From: an uncultured Paracoccaceae bacterium
GTDB lineage: Bacteria; Pseudomonadota; Alphaproteobacteria; Rhodobacterales; Rhodobacteraceae
Reading direction: 5' to 3'
Assembly (NCBI GenBank): GCA_947489705.1
Contig: CANLEQ010000016.1
Location: 1 to 64,000 of the forward strand
DNA length: 64,000 nucleotides
Part shown: positions 32,603-40,969 of the stretch, one piece after another
How positions within the stretch are numbered: the stretch's first letter is position 1
Layout of the letters: each line of letters starts with the position of its first letter
Notes under the pieces: generated by a model
Told to the model about the DNA's origin: nothing
The model's database searches: none
What the model saw: the letters and a program-made list of their open reading frames with translations, nothing else
Made by a program: the position numbers and the translations under genes

Positions 32603-34858
32603 TCATGCCTGTTTCGCGGCGACGGCTGAGGTCTCAACGCTCCGGGTCACTTTGGCGTGGCCCTCGCGACCGGGCTTGAAGCCCAGCAGGCGCAGCGCGT
32701 TGAGCGTGACGAGCACCGTAGCGCCCGTATCCGCGAGGATCGCGATCCACAACCCGGTGATCCCGAGGATGGTGGTGACGAGGAATACCCCCTTCAGCCC
32801 CAGCGCAATCGCAACGTTCTGCCGGATGTTGGCCATCGTCGCCCGGGCAAGACGGATCTTGCCAGGCACGTCGCAGACGCGGTTGCGCAGGATCGCGGCG
32901 TGCGCGGTTTCCAGCGCCACGTCGGTGCCCGATCCCATCGCCACGCCCACATCCGCCACGGCAAGCGCCGGAGCGTCGTTGATCCCGTCGCCCACCACCA
33001 TCACCTGCGCCCCGCGGCCGAGCATCCGCACCTCGGTCACCTTGTCCGCAGGCAGCAGTCCGGCGCGATAATCAATACCGAGGCCCCCGGCAATGGCCGC
33101 GGCCGCGCGGGCGTTGTCGCCGGTCAGCATGATCGGAGCGATGCCCATTTCCCGAAGCTGGCGCACGGCGTCCGCAGCATCAATGCGCGGCTCGTCCCGC
33201 AGCGCAATCAGGCCAAGGGGCGTCGCCCCGCGCCAGACGATCACGACCGTCTTGCCCTGAGCCTCGAGCGCCTCGCTCTGCGTCCGGATCTCGTCGCTCA
33301 GCACGCCGCCCTCCTCGGCGAGTCGGGGTGAGCCGACAGTGACGACAGCACCTTCGATCACCGCCTCGGCGCCCTTGCCCGGGATCGCGCGCGCCGAGGT
33401 CGCGGCCGGCACGGCCACGCCGTCGCTGTCGGCCCGCGCGAGGATGGCCTTGCCCAGCGGGTGGCTGGCTCCGGCTTCGACCCCCGCCGCCAGCCCCAGC
33501 ACGTCGGACCCTGCGAACGGCACCACGTCCGTCACGCGCGGCCGGCCGTGAGTCAGCGTCCCGGTCTTGTCGAAGGCGACATCAGTAACCCGCGCCGCCG
33601 CCTCGATCACAGCGCCGCCCTTCATCAACAACCCGTTCCGCGCGCCCGCCGACAGGGCCGAGGCGATGGCGGCCGGGACCGAGATCACAAGCGCGCAGGG
33701 GCAGCCGATCAGCAGCAGGGCGAGCGCGCGATAGGTCCACTCGCCCCACGCCTGCCCGAAAGCCAGCGGCGGCACGATGGCGACCAGCAACGCCGCACCC
33801 ACCACGGCCGGCATATAGACCCGGCTGAACCGGTCGATGAACCGCTCGGTCGGCGCGCGCGCACTTTCGGCCTCTTCCACGAGGCGAACGATCCGCGCGA
33901 TCGTATTGTCCTCGGCCCGCTTGGTGACGCGCACGCGCAGCGCCGCCTCGGCGTTGATCGAGCCGGCGAAGACCTCCGCCCCGGGTTCCTTCAGGCTCGG
34001 CACACTCTCGCCCGTCACGGGGCTTTCATCGACGCCCGAGATCCCCTCGATCACCTCTCCGTCGGCCGGAACACGGTCGCCGGGGCGGACCAGCACGACC
34101 TGCCCGATCCGAAGGCTGTCGGCCGGAACTTCGCGCGTGCGCCCCGACGTTTCCAGCAGCGCCGTCTTGGGCACGAGGCGGGCCAGCGCCCGGATGCCGT
34201 CGCGCGCCTTGTTCGATGCGAGTCCCTCGAGCATCTCGCCCACTGCGAAGAGGAAGACCACGAGGGCCGCCTCTTCCGCCGCCCCGATGAATAGCGCCCC
34301 TCCGGCGGCGAGGGTCATCAGCATCTCGATCGTGAAGGGCATTCCCGCCCGCGCCATGGCCACGGCGCGCCGGGCGACCGGGAACAGGCCGAGCAGGGTG
34401 GCAAGGACGAACGCCCATTGCGCGACCTGCTCGGAAAAGACCAGATGCACTGCCCAGGCCGCCGCGAGCAGCGCCCCGGTCCCGAGCAGAAGCCGCCCCT
34501 TGGATGTGGCGTGCCACGCGGGCGGCGGCGCATCGGCGGCGGGGGGCGCCGTTGGCGCGTCATCCTCGGGGGCGGCTGGAAACGCGCCGTCGGGCAGCAC
34601 GAAGCCGCCTTTCGGTTTTTCGGGCGCGGCACCCTTGGCCGAGATCCCGAAGCCGATGGCGCGCACCGCATTCTCGACCCGGTCGGTCGAGGTCCGGCTT
34701 TCGTCCAGCGTCAGGCGCAGGCGCTCGGCCATGAGCGCCACGTCGACGCCCTCGACCCCCGGCAACCGCTCGACCGCGCCGCGCACCTTGCCCGCGCAGG
34801 CGCCGCAATCCATGCCCGTCACGCGCCACTCGTGCTGACTTGTGCCTGGGTTCGCCAT
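32603..34858 (-). CDS. zntA: Zn/Cd/Pb-exporting P1B-type ATPase
   Basis: A 751-residue ATPase with one N-terminal metal domain (GMDCGACAG, Cys18 and Cys21), a transmembrane CPC motif (IGCPCALVISVPAAIASALS, near 390), the phosphorylation site DKTGTLTHGRPR (near 430) and the hinge [23 protein letters not shown] followed by a P1B-2-type helix indicates Zn, Cd or Pb rather than Cu. I chose ATG 34858 because GGAGG lies seven bases upstream. It follows a MerR-type promoter at 34893-34923. Confidence 0.92.
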   Translation of the reverse strand: MANPGTSQHEWRVTGMDCGACAGKVRGAVERLPGVEGVDVALMAERLRLTLDESRTSTDRVENAVRAIGFGISAKGAAPEKPKGGFVLPDGAFPAAPEDDAPTAPPAADAPPPAWHATSKGRLLLGTGALLAAAWAVHLVFSEQVAQWAFVLATLLGLFPVARRAVAMARAGMPFTIEMLMTLAAGGALFIGAAEEAALVVFLFAVGEMLEGLASNKARDGIRALARLVPKTALLETSGRTREVPADSLRIGQVVLVRPGDRVPADGEVIEGISGVDESPVTGESVPSLKEPGAEVFAGSINAEAALRVRVTKRAEDNTIARIVRLVEEAESARAPTERFIDRFSRVYMPAVVGAALLVAIVPPLAFGQAWGEWTYRALALLLIGCPCALVISVPAAIASALSAGARNGLLMKGGAVIEAAARVTDVAFDKTGTLTHGRPRVTDVVPFAGSDVLGLAAGVEAGASHPLGKAILARADSDGVAVPAATSARAIPGKGAEAVIEGAVVTVGSPRLAEEGGVLSDEIRTQSEALEAQGKTVVIVWRGATPLGLIALRDEPRIDAADAVRQLREMGIAPIMLTGDNARAAAAIAGGLGIDYRAGLLPADKVTEVRMLGRGAQVMVVGDGINDAPALAVADVGVAMGSGTDVALETAHAAILRNRVCDVPGKIRLARATMANIRQNVAIALGLKGVFLVTTILGITGLWIAILADTGATVLVTLNALRLLGFKPGREGHAKVTRSVETSAVAAKQA

Positions 34859-34892
34859 AGTCTGCCTCCGTCGCATCCTCACCAATCGGTGA

Positions 34893-34923
34893 GAGATACG
34901 ACCTCCAGCTACTATAGCTTCAA
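34893..34923 (-). promoter_or_regulatory. MerR-type promoter of the Zn/Cd/Pb ATPase gene
   Basis: Minus strand: -35 TTGAAG (34918-34923), 19-base spacer CTATAGTAGCTGGAGGTCG, -10 TATCTC (34893-34898). The first eleven bases of the spacer differ at one position from the site at 19926-19944, so the same regulator should bind. This is the expected layout for a zntA/cadA promoter under ZntR/CadR-like control. Confidence 0.75.
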
Positions 34924-34942
34924 GCCCCCTTCTTCATTTTCT

Positions 34943-35725
34943 TTACCCAAGCCAAACGTCCAGGAACAACATCAGGACGAGGCCGATCGCCAACCCCAGG
35001 GTAGCCTTCTTCTGATGACCGCTTCGATGGGTCTCTGGAATGATCTCGTGGCTGATCACGTAGAGCATCGCGCCCGCGGCGAAGGCGAGACCCCATGGAA
35101 GAAGCGGCTTCGACACGGCGATGATACCCGCCCCAAGTAGACCGCCGACAGGCTCTACCAGCCCCGTCAACGCGGCGATGCCCCAGGCTCGGAGCCTAGG
35201 GTAGCCCTCGCCAAGAAGAGACACCGCAACGGCAAGACCCTCAGGAGCGTTCTGCAAGCCAATCCCGATGGCAAGCGGCAGGCCGCCTTCCAAGCCGCCC
35301 GACCCGAAGCCGACGCCGACCGCGAGACCTTCCGGAAAGTTGTGGATCGTGATGGCGATGATGAAAAGCCACACGCGCCGGAGTGAAGCTGCCTCCGGTC
35401 CTTCGCGTCCTATGCTGAAATGCTCGTGCGGCAGCATCTCGTTCATCAGTGCGACAGCACCCATGCCGAGCAAGATCGATACACAGACGATGGCGGCCGG
35501 CACTGCCCCGTTGTCGTACTGCACCTCGGCGGCATCGAGCGCAGGAATTATCAGCGAAAAAAACGAGGCGGCCAACATCACGCCGGCTGCGAAACCCAAT
35601 GAGAGGTCTCGCATTCCTCGCGAGGGCATGCGCCCGAACAGAACAGGAAGCGCTCCGGCCGCGGTCAGGGACCCGGCGGCGAGACTGCCCAGAAACCCGA
35701 GCATCACGGGGGAAAGATCAGCCAC
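34943..35725 (-). CDS. ZIP-family metal transporter, second copy
   Basis: A 260-residue, eight-helix protein. Metal-path motifs: TIHNFPEGLAVGVGFGSG (helix 4, His/Glu) and GLQNAPEGLAVAVSLLG (helix 5). It should be the GufA-like branch, transporting Zn or other divalent ions. I prefer a GTG start at 35725 because GGAG precedes it by six bases; an ATG at 35815 would add about 30 residues unlike the family. It lies upstream of the ATPase promoter, so it is a separate unit. Confidence 0.85.
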   Translation of the reverse strand: MADLSPVMLGFLGSLAAGSLTAAGALPVLFGRMPSRGMRDLSLGFAAGVMLAASFFSLIIPALDAAEVQYDNGAVPAAIVCVSILLGMGAVALMNEMLPHEHFSIGREGPEAASLRRVWLFIIAITIHNFPEGLAVGVGFGSGGLEGGLPLAIGIGLQNAPEGLAVAVSLLGEGYPRLRAWGIAALTGLVEPVGGLLGAGIIAVSKPLLPWGLAFAAGAMLYVISHEIIPETHRSGHQKKATLGLAIGLVLMLFLDVWLG

Positions 35726-36034
35726 GACCCACTCCAAATAAGCCTTTCTCGACGTAAACTGCTTCTGCGAGTGATTTGCAACTGTGAGGGACTTGTGTTC
35801 AACATATGCCGCCATCCTACCGGGCTCGTGACCCCAAGTTGTATGGATAGACGTAACGACAGCACTGAAGGCCGCGCCCGGTTATTGGCGGTGACGCCAT
35901 GGGACGACGATCGGGCAACGTCAGACCTTAGGGACGCACCCGCGCGTTCTGTCAAAGCGGCTCAGGCCGCGGCTCAGACCTCTACGCTGCAGCATTTATG
36001 TCGATTTGATGGCGAGATATTTCTAAACATAGTT

Positions 36035-36330
36035 CCATCGACTATCACGAACCTCAGAATTCGCGGTTCGAAGATCCGCTTCGCAGCAGAAGAAACCTCA
36101 GAGGGGGGCGACATGACGTTGGGGTATCTGGCAGCAGGGCCGGTTGTTGTTGGCGGAGCTTCGACAACGACCGCACTGTTCTCGCCTGGCTTCGCGATAG
36201 AACCCTGCTGCCAGTCCTCAGCACAGTCGCAGGCGCAGTCCACTGCCTCGCGTACAGCAGACACTGCCAAGAAGAAATCTGATCCGCCCCCCCCTGGCCT
36301 GCCGCCCTTGCACTTGCTGCCCCTGACCTT
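36035..36330 (+). pseudogene. decayed duplicate of the sco-M23 gene junction
   Basis: The stretch from CCATCGACTATCACGA (36035) on follows 24452-24740 closely. It includes the last 25 codons of a sco gene, the AGAGGGGG ribosome site, an ATG at 36113 and the first 20 or so codons of the M23 peptidase (TLGYLAAG.VVVGG against LRYLATGMAVVGG). After that the likeness fades and the frame runs into a lipoprotein-like sequence. The base identity looks high in the first 130 bases. It is a partial duplication that has lost the catalytic domain. Confidence 0.7.
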
Positions 36331-36382
36331 CTGCCCCGCTCGCCGCTCCAATCAATCAAGCCACCAACGGAAAGATTGCCCA

Positions 36383-36754
36383 ATGCATGATGCAACACAC
36401 TCGGATGCCCTGCTCGCTGTTCGGTCGGGGCGCGATGCCAGTCACTCCGCTTTCCCGCATGAAGCCGCGGTCTGCAGGGGCAGGACATTATCCGTTCTGG
36501 CCGCCCTTTTGGCTCTTGCTGCTTGCGCCGCTCCAATTGAGCCTGTGGCCGTGGAACCGCCGGATCTGACCGAGCGCTTGGCCGCCATTGCCGCTCCGCA
36601 TCAGGATTTACAGGCCGTGCGCCTGCGGCCCGAGGATGGGTGCTACTGGTACGCCCACGTCGGACCCGTCGAGACCACGATGCTGCCACTTCGAACGGTC
36701 GATGGCCGACCCATCTGCGAGCCTCGCCAAATTCCGGCTTTAGCGGCGGGATGA
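36383..36754 (+). CDS. putative small lipoprotein
   Basis: A frame of 123 residues with a lipobox, LSVLAALLALAAC, about 50 residues from the first ATG, followed by CAAPIEPVAVEPPDLTERLA and a short domain ending ICEPRQIPALAAG. The mature part has Cys-Trp-Tyr near its centre (DGCYWYAHVG). The real start must be closer to the lipobox, but I see no ATG there with a ribosome site; the frame continues from the decayed duplicate upstream. It may be broken at its 5' end. Confidence 0.5.
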   Translation: MHDATHSDALLAVRSGRDASHSAFPHEAAVCRGRTLSVLAALLALAACAAPIEPVAVEPPDLTERLAAIAAPHQDLQAVRLRPEDGCYWYAHVGPVETTMLPLRTVDGRPICEPRQIPALAAG

Positions 36755-36821
36755 CCGGGCGCTCTGAAGCGTCCTGTGCTCTCCGTTCCAGAGCTTCTGC
36801 TGTTCAAGTCGCGGCGGAAGT

Positions 36822-37535
36822 CTACCCTTCGAAAGTGCCTGGAGACGGAGCGCGGGAGACGTCCCAGTCATGCGCGGTCATGGGGCCATCGCCCTCGGCC
36901 GGATATAGAACCGCGGTCGACCCGATCTCGACTTGTTCGTAAAGATCATTGATGTGGGGCATGACCATACGCACGCATCCAGAGCTCGCCCGACTGCCGA
37001 TCGACCATGGCTGCGGCGTGCCGTGGATTCGCAGGTAGGTGTCCCGTTCTCCGACATAAAGATAAAGGGCCCGCGATCCCAACGCGTTGCTGGGACCCGG
37101 CTCCATCCCGTCCTCGAATTGCGCGTAGGTCTCCGGTTCCCGGCGGACCATGGCCGCCGTCGGCGTCCAGTGCGGCCATTCTACCTTGCGCTTGATCGTA
37201 TAGGTTCCGGGTTCGTAAAGGCCGTCCCGGCCAATTGCCACGCCGTAGCGCATGGCTGTCCCGCCCTCTTCAATGTGGTAGAGATAGCGGGCCACCGCAT
37301 CGACATGAATGTCACCCGGCACGAGGTCCGGCCGCGCCTCCACCCGCTGTGGCAAGAAGCGTGGGTGCAGCCCCCAAGGATTCGTCGTTGCCGGATCATA
37401 GTTCCATGGCGTCACCTCGGCATCCCAAGTCGCTTTTTGCGACGCCGACGGCCACGTACTTCCAAGGGCCGGTGCGGAAACGACAGGCGAGAACAAGGCC
37501 GCAGATGTCGCGATGAAATGGCGTCTGGTCAACAT
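36822..37535 (-). CDS. L,D-transpeptidase (YkuD), copy C
   Basis: A 237-residue exported protein with a Tat-like leader (MLTRRHFIATSAALFSPVVS). The active site is LRIHGTPQ (His171) and ASSGCVRMVMPH (Cys187). It is closest within this window to the copy at 30492-31064. It is a monocistronic unit between a small lipoprotein and an acyltransferase-like gene. Confidence 0.9.
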   Translation of the reverse strand: MLTRRHFIATSAALFSPVVSAPALGSTWPSASQKATWDAEVTPWNYDPATTNPWGLHPRFLPQRVEARPDLVPGDIHVDAVARYLYHIEEGGTAMRYGVAIGRDGLYEPGTYTIKRKVEWPHWTPTAAMVRREPETYAQFEDGMEPGPSNALGSRALYLYVGERDTYLRIHGTPQPWSIGSRASSGCVRMVMPHINDLYEQVEIGSTAVLYPAEGDGPMTAHDWDVSRAPSPGTFEG

Positions 37536-37713
37536 GCGGTCACCGTCCTTCTCGAATTGCTATGTGTTTCCCCGCCTCGCGAAGCAAGTCACGATCCCAA
37601 GGGAGGGCCAGCGGCGGATTTGTCCAGACACGACGATGTGACAAGGCGACGCCATCCGCTTGCGTGGTGCGAGGCACTCCTGATCGGTTGGAAACCTCCT
37701 GCGGCCGCTACAG

Positions 37714-38499
37714 CTATGCTGCCGCGAGGCGGGTGAATGCGACGAAGCCGACGAAAAGAATGGGTTGGTGAAGCAGGTAGATGGGCAGCGTCCGCTGGCC
37801 CACCCATGTCAGTCCCCGGACAATGGCTCCTCTGGCCGCGGGCGGCCTTGCGTCACGTAGCTGCCGCCGGGACAGGTAGATTCGCGCGCACACGATGCCC
37901 GCCAGCGTCACGCCGAACCACGGGAAGACCGGAACGAAATCATTCGCCAGCGGTGGGTCGGAGGCGAAGCCGATCCAGGCCAAGATTCGAACATCGAAGG
38001 CCGGAGTTTCAAAAATCAGTGGCGCGGCAAGTATCGCAAGCGACGCAAGGGCAACCGCGACGACCGGAAGGCGCAGGAAAGCCAGTCCGAGCACCGATGC
38101 CAACGCGATGGCGTGCAGGACACCAAAGTAGATGAAGCCTTGCGGAAACAGAAAGTACGTGACGACCGAGATTGCGACCGCGGCCGCGACGAGCTTGGTG
38201 AGACGCCAGATAAACTTTTCCCACCGGGCTTGGCGGATGTGGGCCAGGACAAGGCTTACGCCAGCCAGAAACATGAACGAACCAGCCAGCGCACGAGCGA
38301 AGACCGTTACCGGTCCGCTGAACATGAGAGACGCCGGAATGAACCCGAAGAAGTTCAGGTCCCAGCCGAGGTGGTAGACGACGACACCGATGATGGCCAA
38401 GCCGCGCCATACATCGACGAAGACATAGCGCGCGGTCGAGGCAGACCCGGTTCGGCCCTCAGCCCCAGCGGGACGTGCATCTTCGAAGATCGCCGACAT
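37714..38499 (-). CDS. DUF1624 / HGSNAT-like membrane acyltransferase
   Basis: A 261-residue membrane protein with about seven helices. The signature RYVFVDVWRGLAIIGVVVYH holds the conserved Asp, Arg and His of the heparan-alpha-glucosaminide N-acetyltransferase catalytic domain; the end is LPIYLLHQPILF. It probably transfers an acyl group to an envelope sugar or lipid. The ATG is coupled to the small gene before it (TGATG). Confidence 0.82.
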   Translation of the reverse strand: MSAIFEDARPAGAEGRTGSASTARYVFVDVWRGLAIIGVVVYHLGWDLNFFGFIPASLMFSGPVTVFARALAGSFMFLAGVSLVLAHIRQARWEKFIWRLTKLVAAAVAISVVTYFLFPQGFIYFGVLHAIALASVLGLAFLRLPVVAVALASLAILAAPLIFETPAFDVRILAWIGFASDPPLANDFVPVFPWFGVTLAGIVCARIYLSRRQLRDARPPAARGAIVRGLTWVGQRTLPIYLLHQPILFVGFVAFTRLAAA

Positions 38500-38741
38500 C
38501 AGTTATTCGGGCCGACAATCAGCCAATCAGATGCCGGGCGTCTCGCTTTTCGAGTCCCATGCTCCCACCGCCAAGCTCCGAAAAGGGCTTGGCGGAGAGT
38601 CAGCCAACCAAAACCATTTTTGATCGCTCGCATCACGCCTTCAAACATTGTCACTTCTGCCGGTCGAGCGCCCCGCCCCGCCGTTGCGCCCACGCGCAGT
38701 CGTCGAAACAGCGGCATTTTCGAATCGAGGAGGGCCTTCAT
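38499..38741 (-). CDS. small protein coupled to the acyltransferase
   Basis: An 80-residue product, MKALLDSKMPLFRRLRVGAT..., basic and with no clear helix or signal. The start at 38741 is chosen because GGTGAG lies six bases upstream; an in-frame ATG at 38759 would add six residues. The stop overlaps the next ATG by one base. I do not recognise a family. Confidence 0.45.
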   Translation of the reverse strand: MKALLDSKMPLFRRLRVGATAGRGARPAEVTMFEGVMRAIKNGFGWLTLRQALFGAWRWEHGTRKARRPASDWLIVGPNN

Positions 38742-38924
38742 CAGGTGCTCACCGGACATGACATAGGATCCGAGTAGCGCCAAGTCGCTGTCCCGCGCCG
38801 GCGGATTCGATGGTGCCAGATGCGGAAACGGCACCCCTGCCCCCAAGCAGGGCTGACAGCGCAGTCGCAATCCCGTCCTTCTGAAGATCATGTCGCCTCT
38901 GCTGTTGCGGGGGCGAACGTAGCC

Positions 38925-40541
38925 TCAGTCTGCGGCGGAGGCCACCCACAGTTCCGACCGAGGTATCTGCACGCCCTCGGAGAGAAGCGCGTCAAGGGTG
39001 CGCGCGTCGCGACCGTAGACGTCGTCGCGGTACTCCATCCCGCCGCTCGGCTTTGGAATCGCGGTGCGATAGACGAGGTGAACCGGCAGCGGCTGGTTCA
39101 GGTCGACCCGCGTATTTTCGTCTGAGTTCAGGTGCCTGTTGAAGGTGCCGGCCGGATCAGCGACGCCGTCCAGCGTCAGGAGCGCCTGCCCGAACTCGTA
39201 TGGATCGTGCAGACGGATGCAGCCATGGCTGAAGGCGCGGACATTCTCCTCAAACAAGCTTTGCGCAGGGGTGTCGTGCAAGTAGATGGCGTATTTGTTG
39301 GGGAACATGAACTTCACCAACCCAAGCGCGTTCTCCGGCCCTGGTTCCTGACGCATGGAATAGGGGAAGCTGCTGGCCGAGAACTGCGAGAACCCGCGCC
39401 CGCGATCAACGACCTGTCCATTTGAGTTGATCACCTGCAACTGGCTATGGGCATAGGGGTCGCGGCGCATATCCGGCAGATACTCCTTCACGGTGATTGA
39501 ACGCGGTACATACCAGTACGGATTGATCACCATGTGGCTCATGGTGTCCGAGAATTCCGGAGTCTCGCGATCAGGCACGGCCTTGCCGATGATCGACTTG
39601 GTTTCGAAATAGACCTCGCCATCGACGATGATCTTGGTCCGAAAATCGGCTAGGTTCACCCAGACATGCCGGTCGCCCCGATCACGGTTCATCCAGCGCT
39701 CGCGCTCCATCGCGACGAGGATCGATCCCAGACGCTCCTCGGGCGACGCGTTCAGCTCCTCGAGTGTCTTGCCGCCGACGATGCCGTCGATCTTGAGGCC
39801 GTGATCGGCCTGAAAGCGTTCCACTGCTTCGCGCATGGACGCGTCGAACGTCCGCGTGACGGATCGGCCGAGATAGCCCATGGCCGCGAGCCGGTCGCGC
39901 AACCGCACTACTTCGGCGCCACTCGCGCCTTCTTCGAGACGCGCGGCCTCGACCGGCGCGCCCCAGGCGTCGGTCTGCACGACATCGACCAGACGAAGCC
40001 GCTCGCGCACGAGGCGGGCATATTCCAGGCTTTCAGGTGTCAGGCCTTCCATGAAGGCGCTCGGCCGTTCCGTGGCCAAACCACGCAGCAGGTCCAGCCG
40101 GTTGTTTTCAGGCGGGGTCCGCTTGATATGCGAGACGACCTTGTTTGGCTCGAGGATTCCCGTGGAAATGTCCGAGGCGAAGCGCAGGAAGATGCGCGAC
40201 AACTCAACCTCGAGATTGCCACGCGCCCGCGCATCGGTGGCGTTGCCCATCATCGTGCGAAGCCGCTCGACGTCGTAGCGTTCCGCGGGAAGACCGTGCA
40301 ACTCGGCCTTGGACACCGCTGTCAGCAATGCCTCGCGCCGTGCGCGGTCACCTGAATCGGCGTCGGTCCAGAGCGCCGCGTACTTGGCGTCGCGGTAGAA
40401 GGTTGAAAGCGCGTCGTCCCCGGCCGCTGCGACGGCGACAGCTTGCGTGAAAGGCGTGACTTGAGCCGCGGTCGAAACCGGAAGGGCGAGCATGCCGATA
40501 ACGGCTGGCAAGGCAAGACGTTTCAAGATCGCTACGGTCAT
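38925..40541 (-). CDS. large L,D-transpeptidase (YcbB-like), copy D
   Basis: A 538-residue exported protein with a signal peptide (residues 1-26), a scaffold domain (about 40-200), a peptidoglycan-binding domain (about 203-265, GASGAEVVRLRDRLAAMGYL) and a YkuD domain. The catalytic site is AFSHGCIRLHDP (His439, Cys441). LdtD/YcbB enzymes make 3-3 cross-links that rescue the wall when normal transpeptidases fail or outer-membrane export is disturbed. Transcribed divergently from copA. Confidence 0.92.
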   Translation of the reverse strand: MTVAILKRLALPAVIGMLALPVSTAAQVTPFTQAVAVAAAGDDALSTFYRDAKYAALWTDADSGDRARREALLTAVSKAELHGLPAERYDVERLRTMMGNATDARARGNLEVELSRIFLRFASDISTGILEPNKVVSHIKRTPPENNRLDLLRGLATERPSAFMEGLTPESLEYARLVRERLRLVDVVQTDAWGAPVEAARLEEGASGAEVVRLRDRLAAMGYLGRSVTRTFDASMREAVERFQADHGLKIDGIVGGKTLEELNASPEERLGSILVAMERERWMNRDRGDRHVWVNLADFRTKIIVDGEVYFETKSIIGKAVPDRETPEFSDTMSHMVINPYWYVPRSITVKEYLPDMRRDPYAHSQLQVINSNGQVVDRGRGFSQFSASSFPYSMRQEPGPENALGLVKFMFPNKYAIYLHDTPAQSLFEENVRAFSHGCIRLHDPYEFGQALLTLDGVADPAGTFNRHLNSDENTRVDLNQPLPVHLVYRTAIPKPSGGMEYRDDVYGRDARTLDALLSEGVQIPRSELWVASAAD

Positions 40542-40909
40542 GTTGTGTCCTTGATTGGCATCTCGGAAGAACCCCTTGGGAGCCGGAAGGTTTCGGACAA
40601 GCTGTCAACGGCCAGAGTAATTTTCGGCCATTGGGCGGCCTAGGAGATGGCCACTTTGGAACTGGGCGTGGCGCGCGCCGATCTGAAAGCTTTTTGCTGC
40701 GGCGAAGCGTGCTGGAAGCGCGAAACGGATCTTGATGGGGACTGCCATTTAGGGCTCGATCCGGAATTCCGCCGCGCGGCGCTCGGACGGCCGGAGCGCG
40801 GACTACGGCCCGATTGGCCGATTAAACATTCCAGATCGGGCTTGCCAAGCTGCAGGGCGACTACAGCCGGCAGGCGCGCCGCATCAGCAACGGTGGTATC
40901 ACTCCAGCC
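40542..40909. other. intergenic region before copA
   Basis: No convincing gene. A plus-strand frame spans most of it, but it has no ribosome site and no family likeness. The segment reading [18 protein letters not shown] near 40845-40900 looks protein-like and might be a gene remnant. The CueR-type promoter of copA starts at 40911. Confidence 0.4.
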
Positions 40910-40910
40910 C

Positions 40911-40941
40911 TTGACCCTCCAGTTGGTGGAACCCCTATCTC
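40911..40941 (+). promoter_or_regulatory. CueR-type promoter of copA
   Basis: -35 TTGACC (40911-40916), 19-base spacer CTCCAGTTGGTGGAACCCC, -10 TATCTC (40936-40941). The dyad TCCA-GTTGG-TGGA centred in the over-long spacer, together with TTGACC, is the CueR pattern of copper-induced copA promoters. The start codon of copA follows 28 bases later. Confidence 0.75.
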
Positions 40942-40969
40942 CGGCTTATGTCGGGATTCGGAGGTCGTT

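Noticed and set aside
35771-36754. One 327-codon gene
   Set aside because: It is a chance fusion of non-coding DNA, a decayed sco-M23 copy and a lipoprotein-like frame.
37690-37725. Another MerR-type site (GCTACAGCTATGCTGC)
   Set aside because: No -35/-10 pair at a 19-base distance and no gene start in a sensible place.
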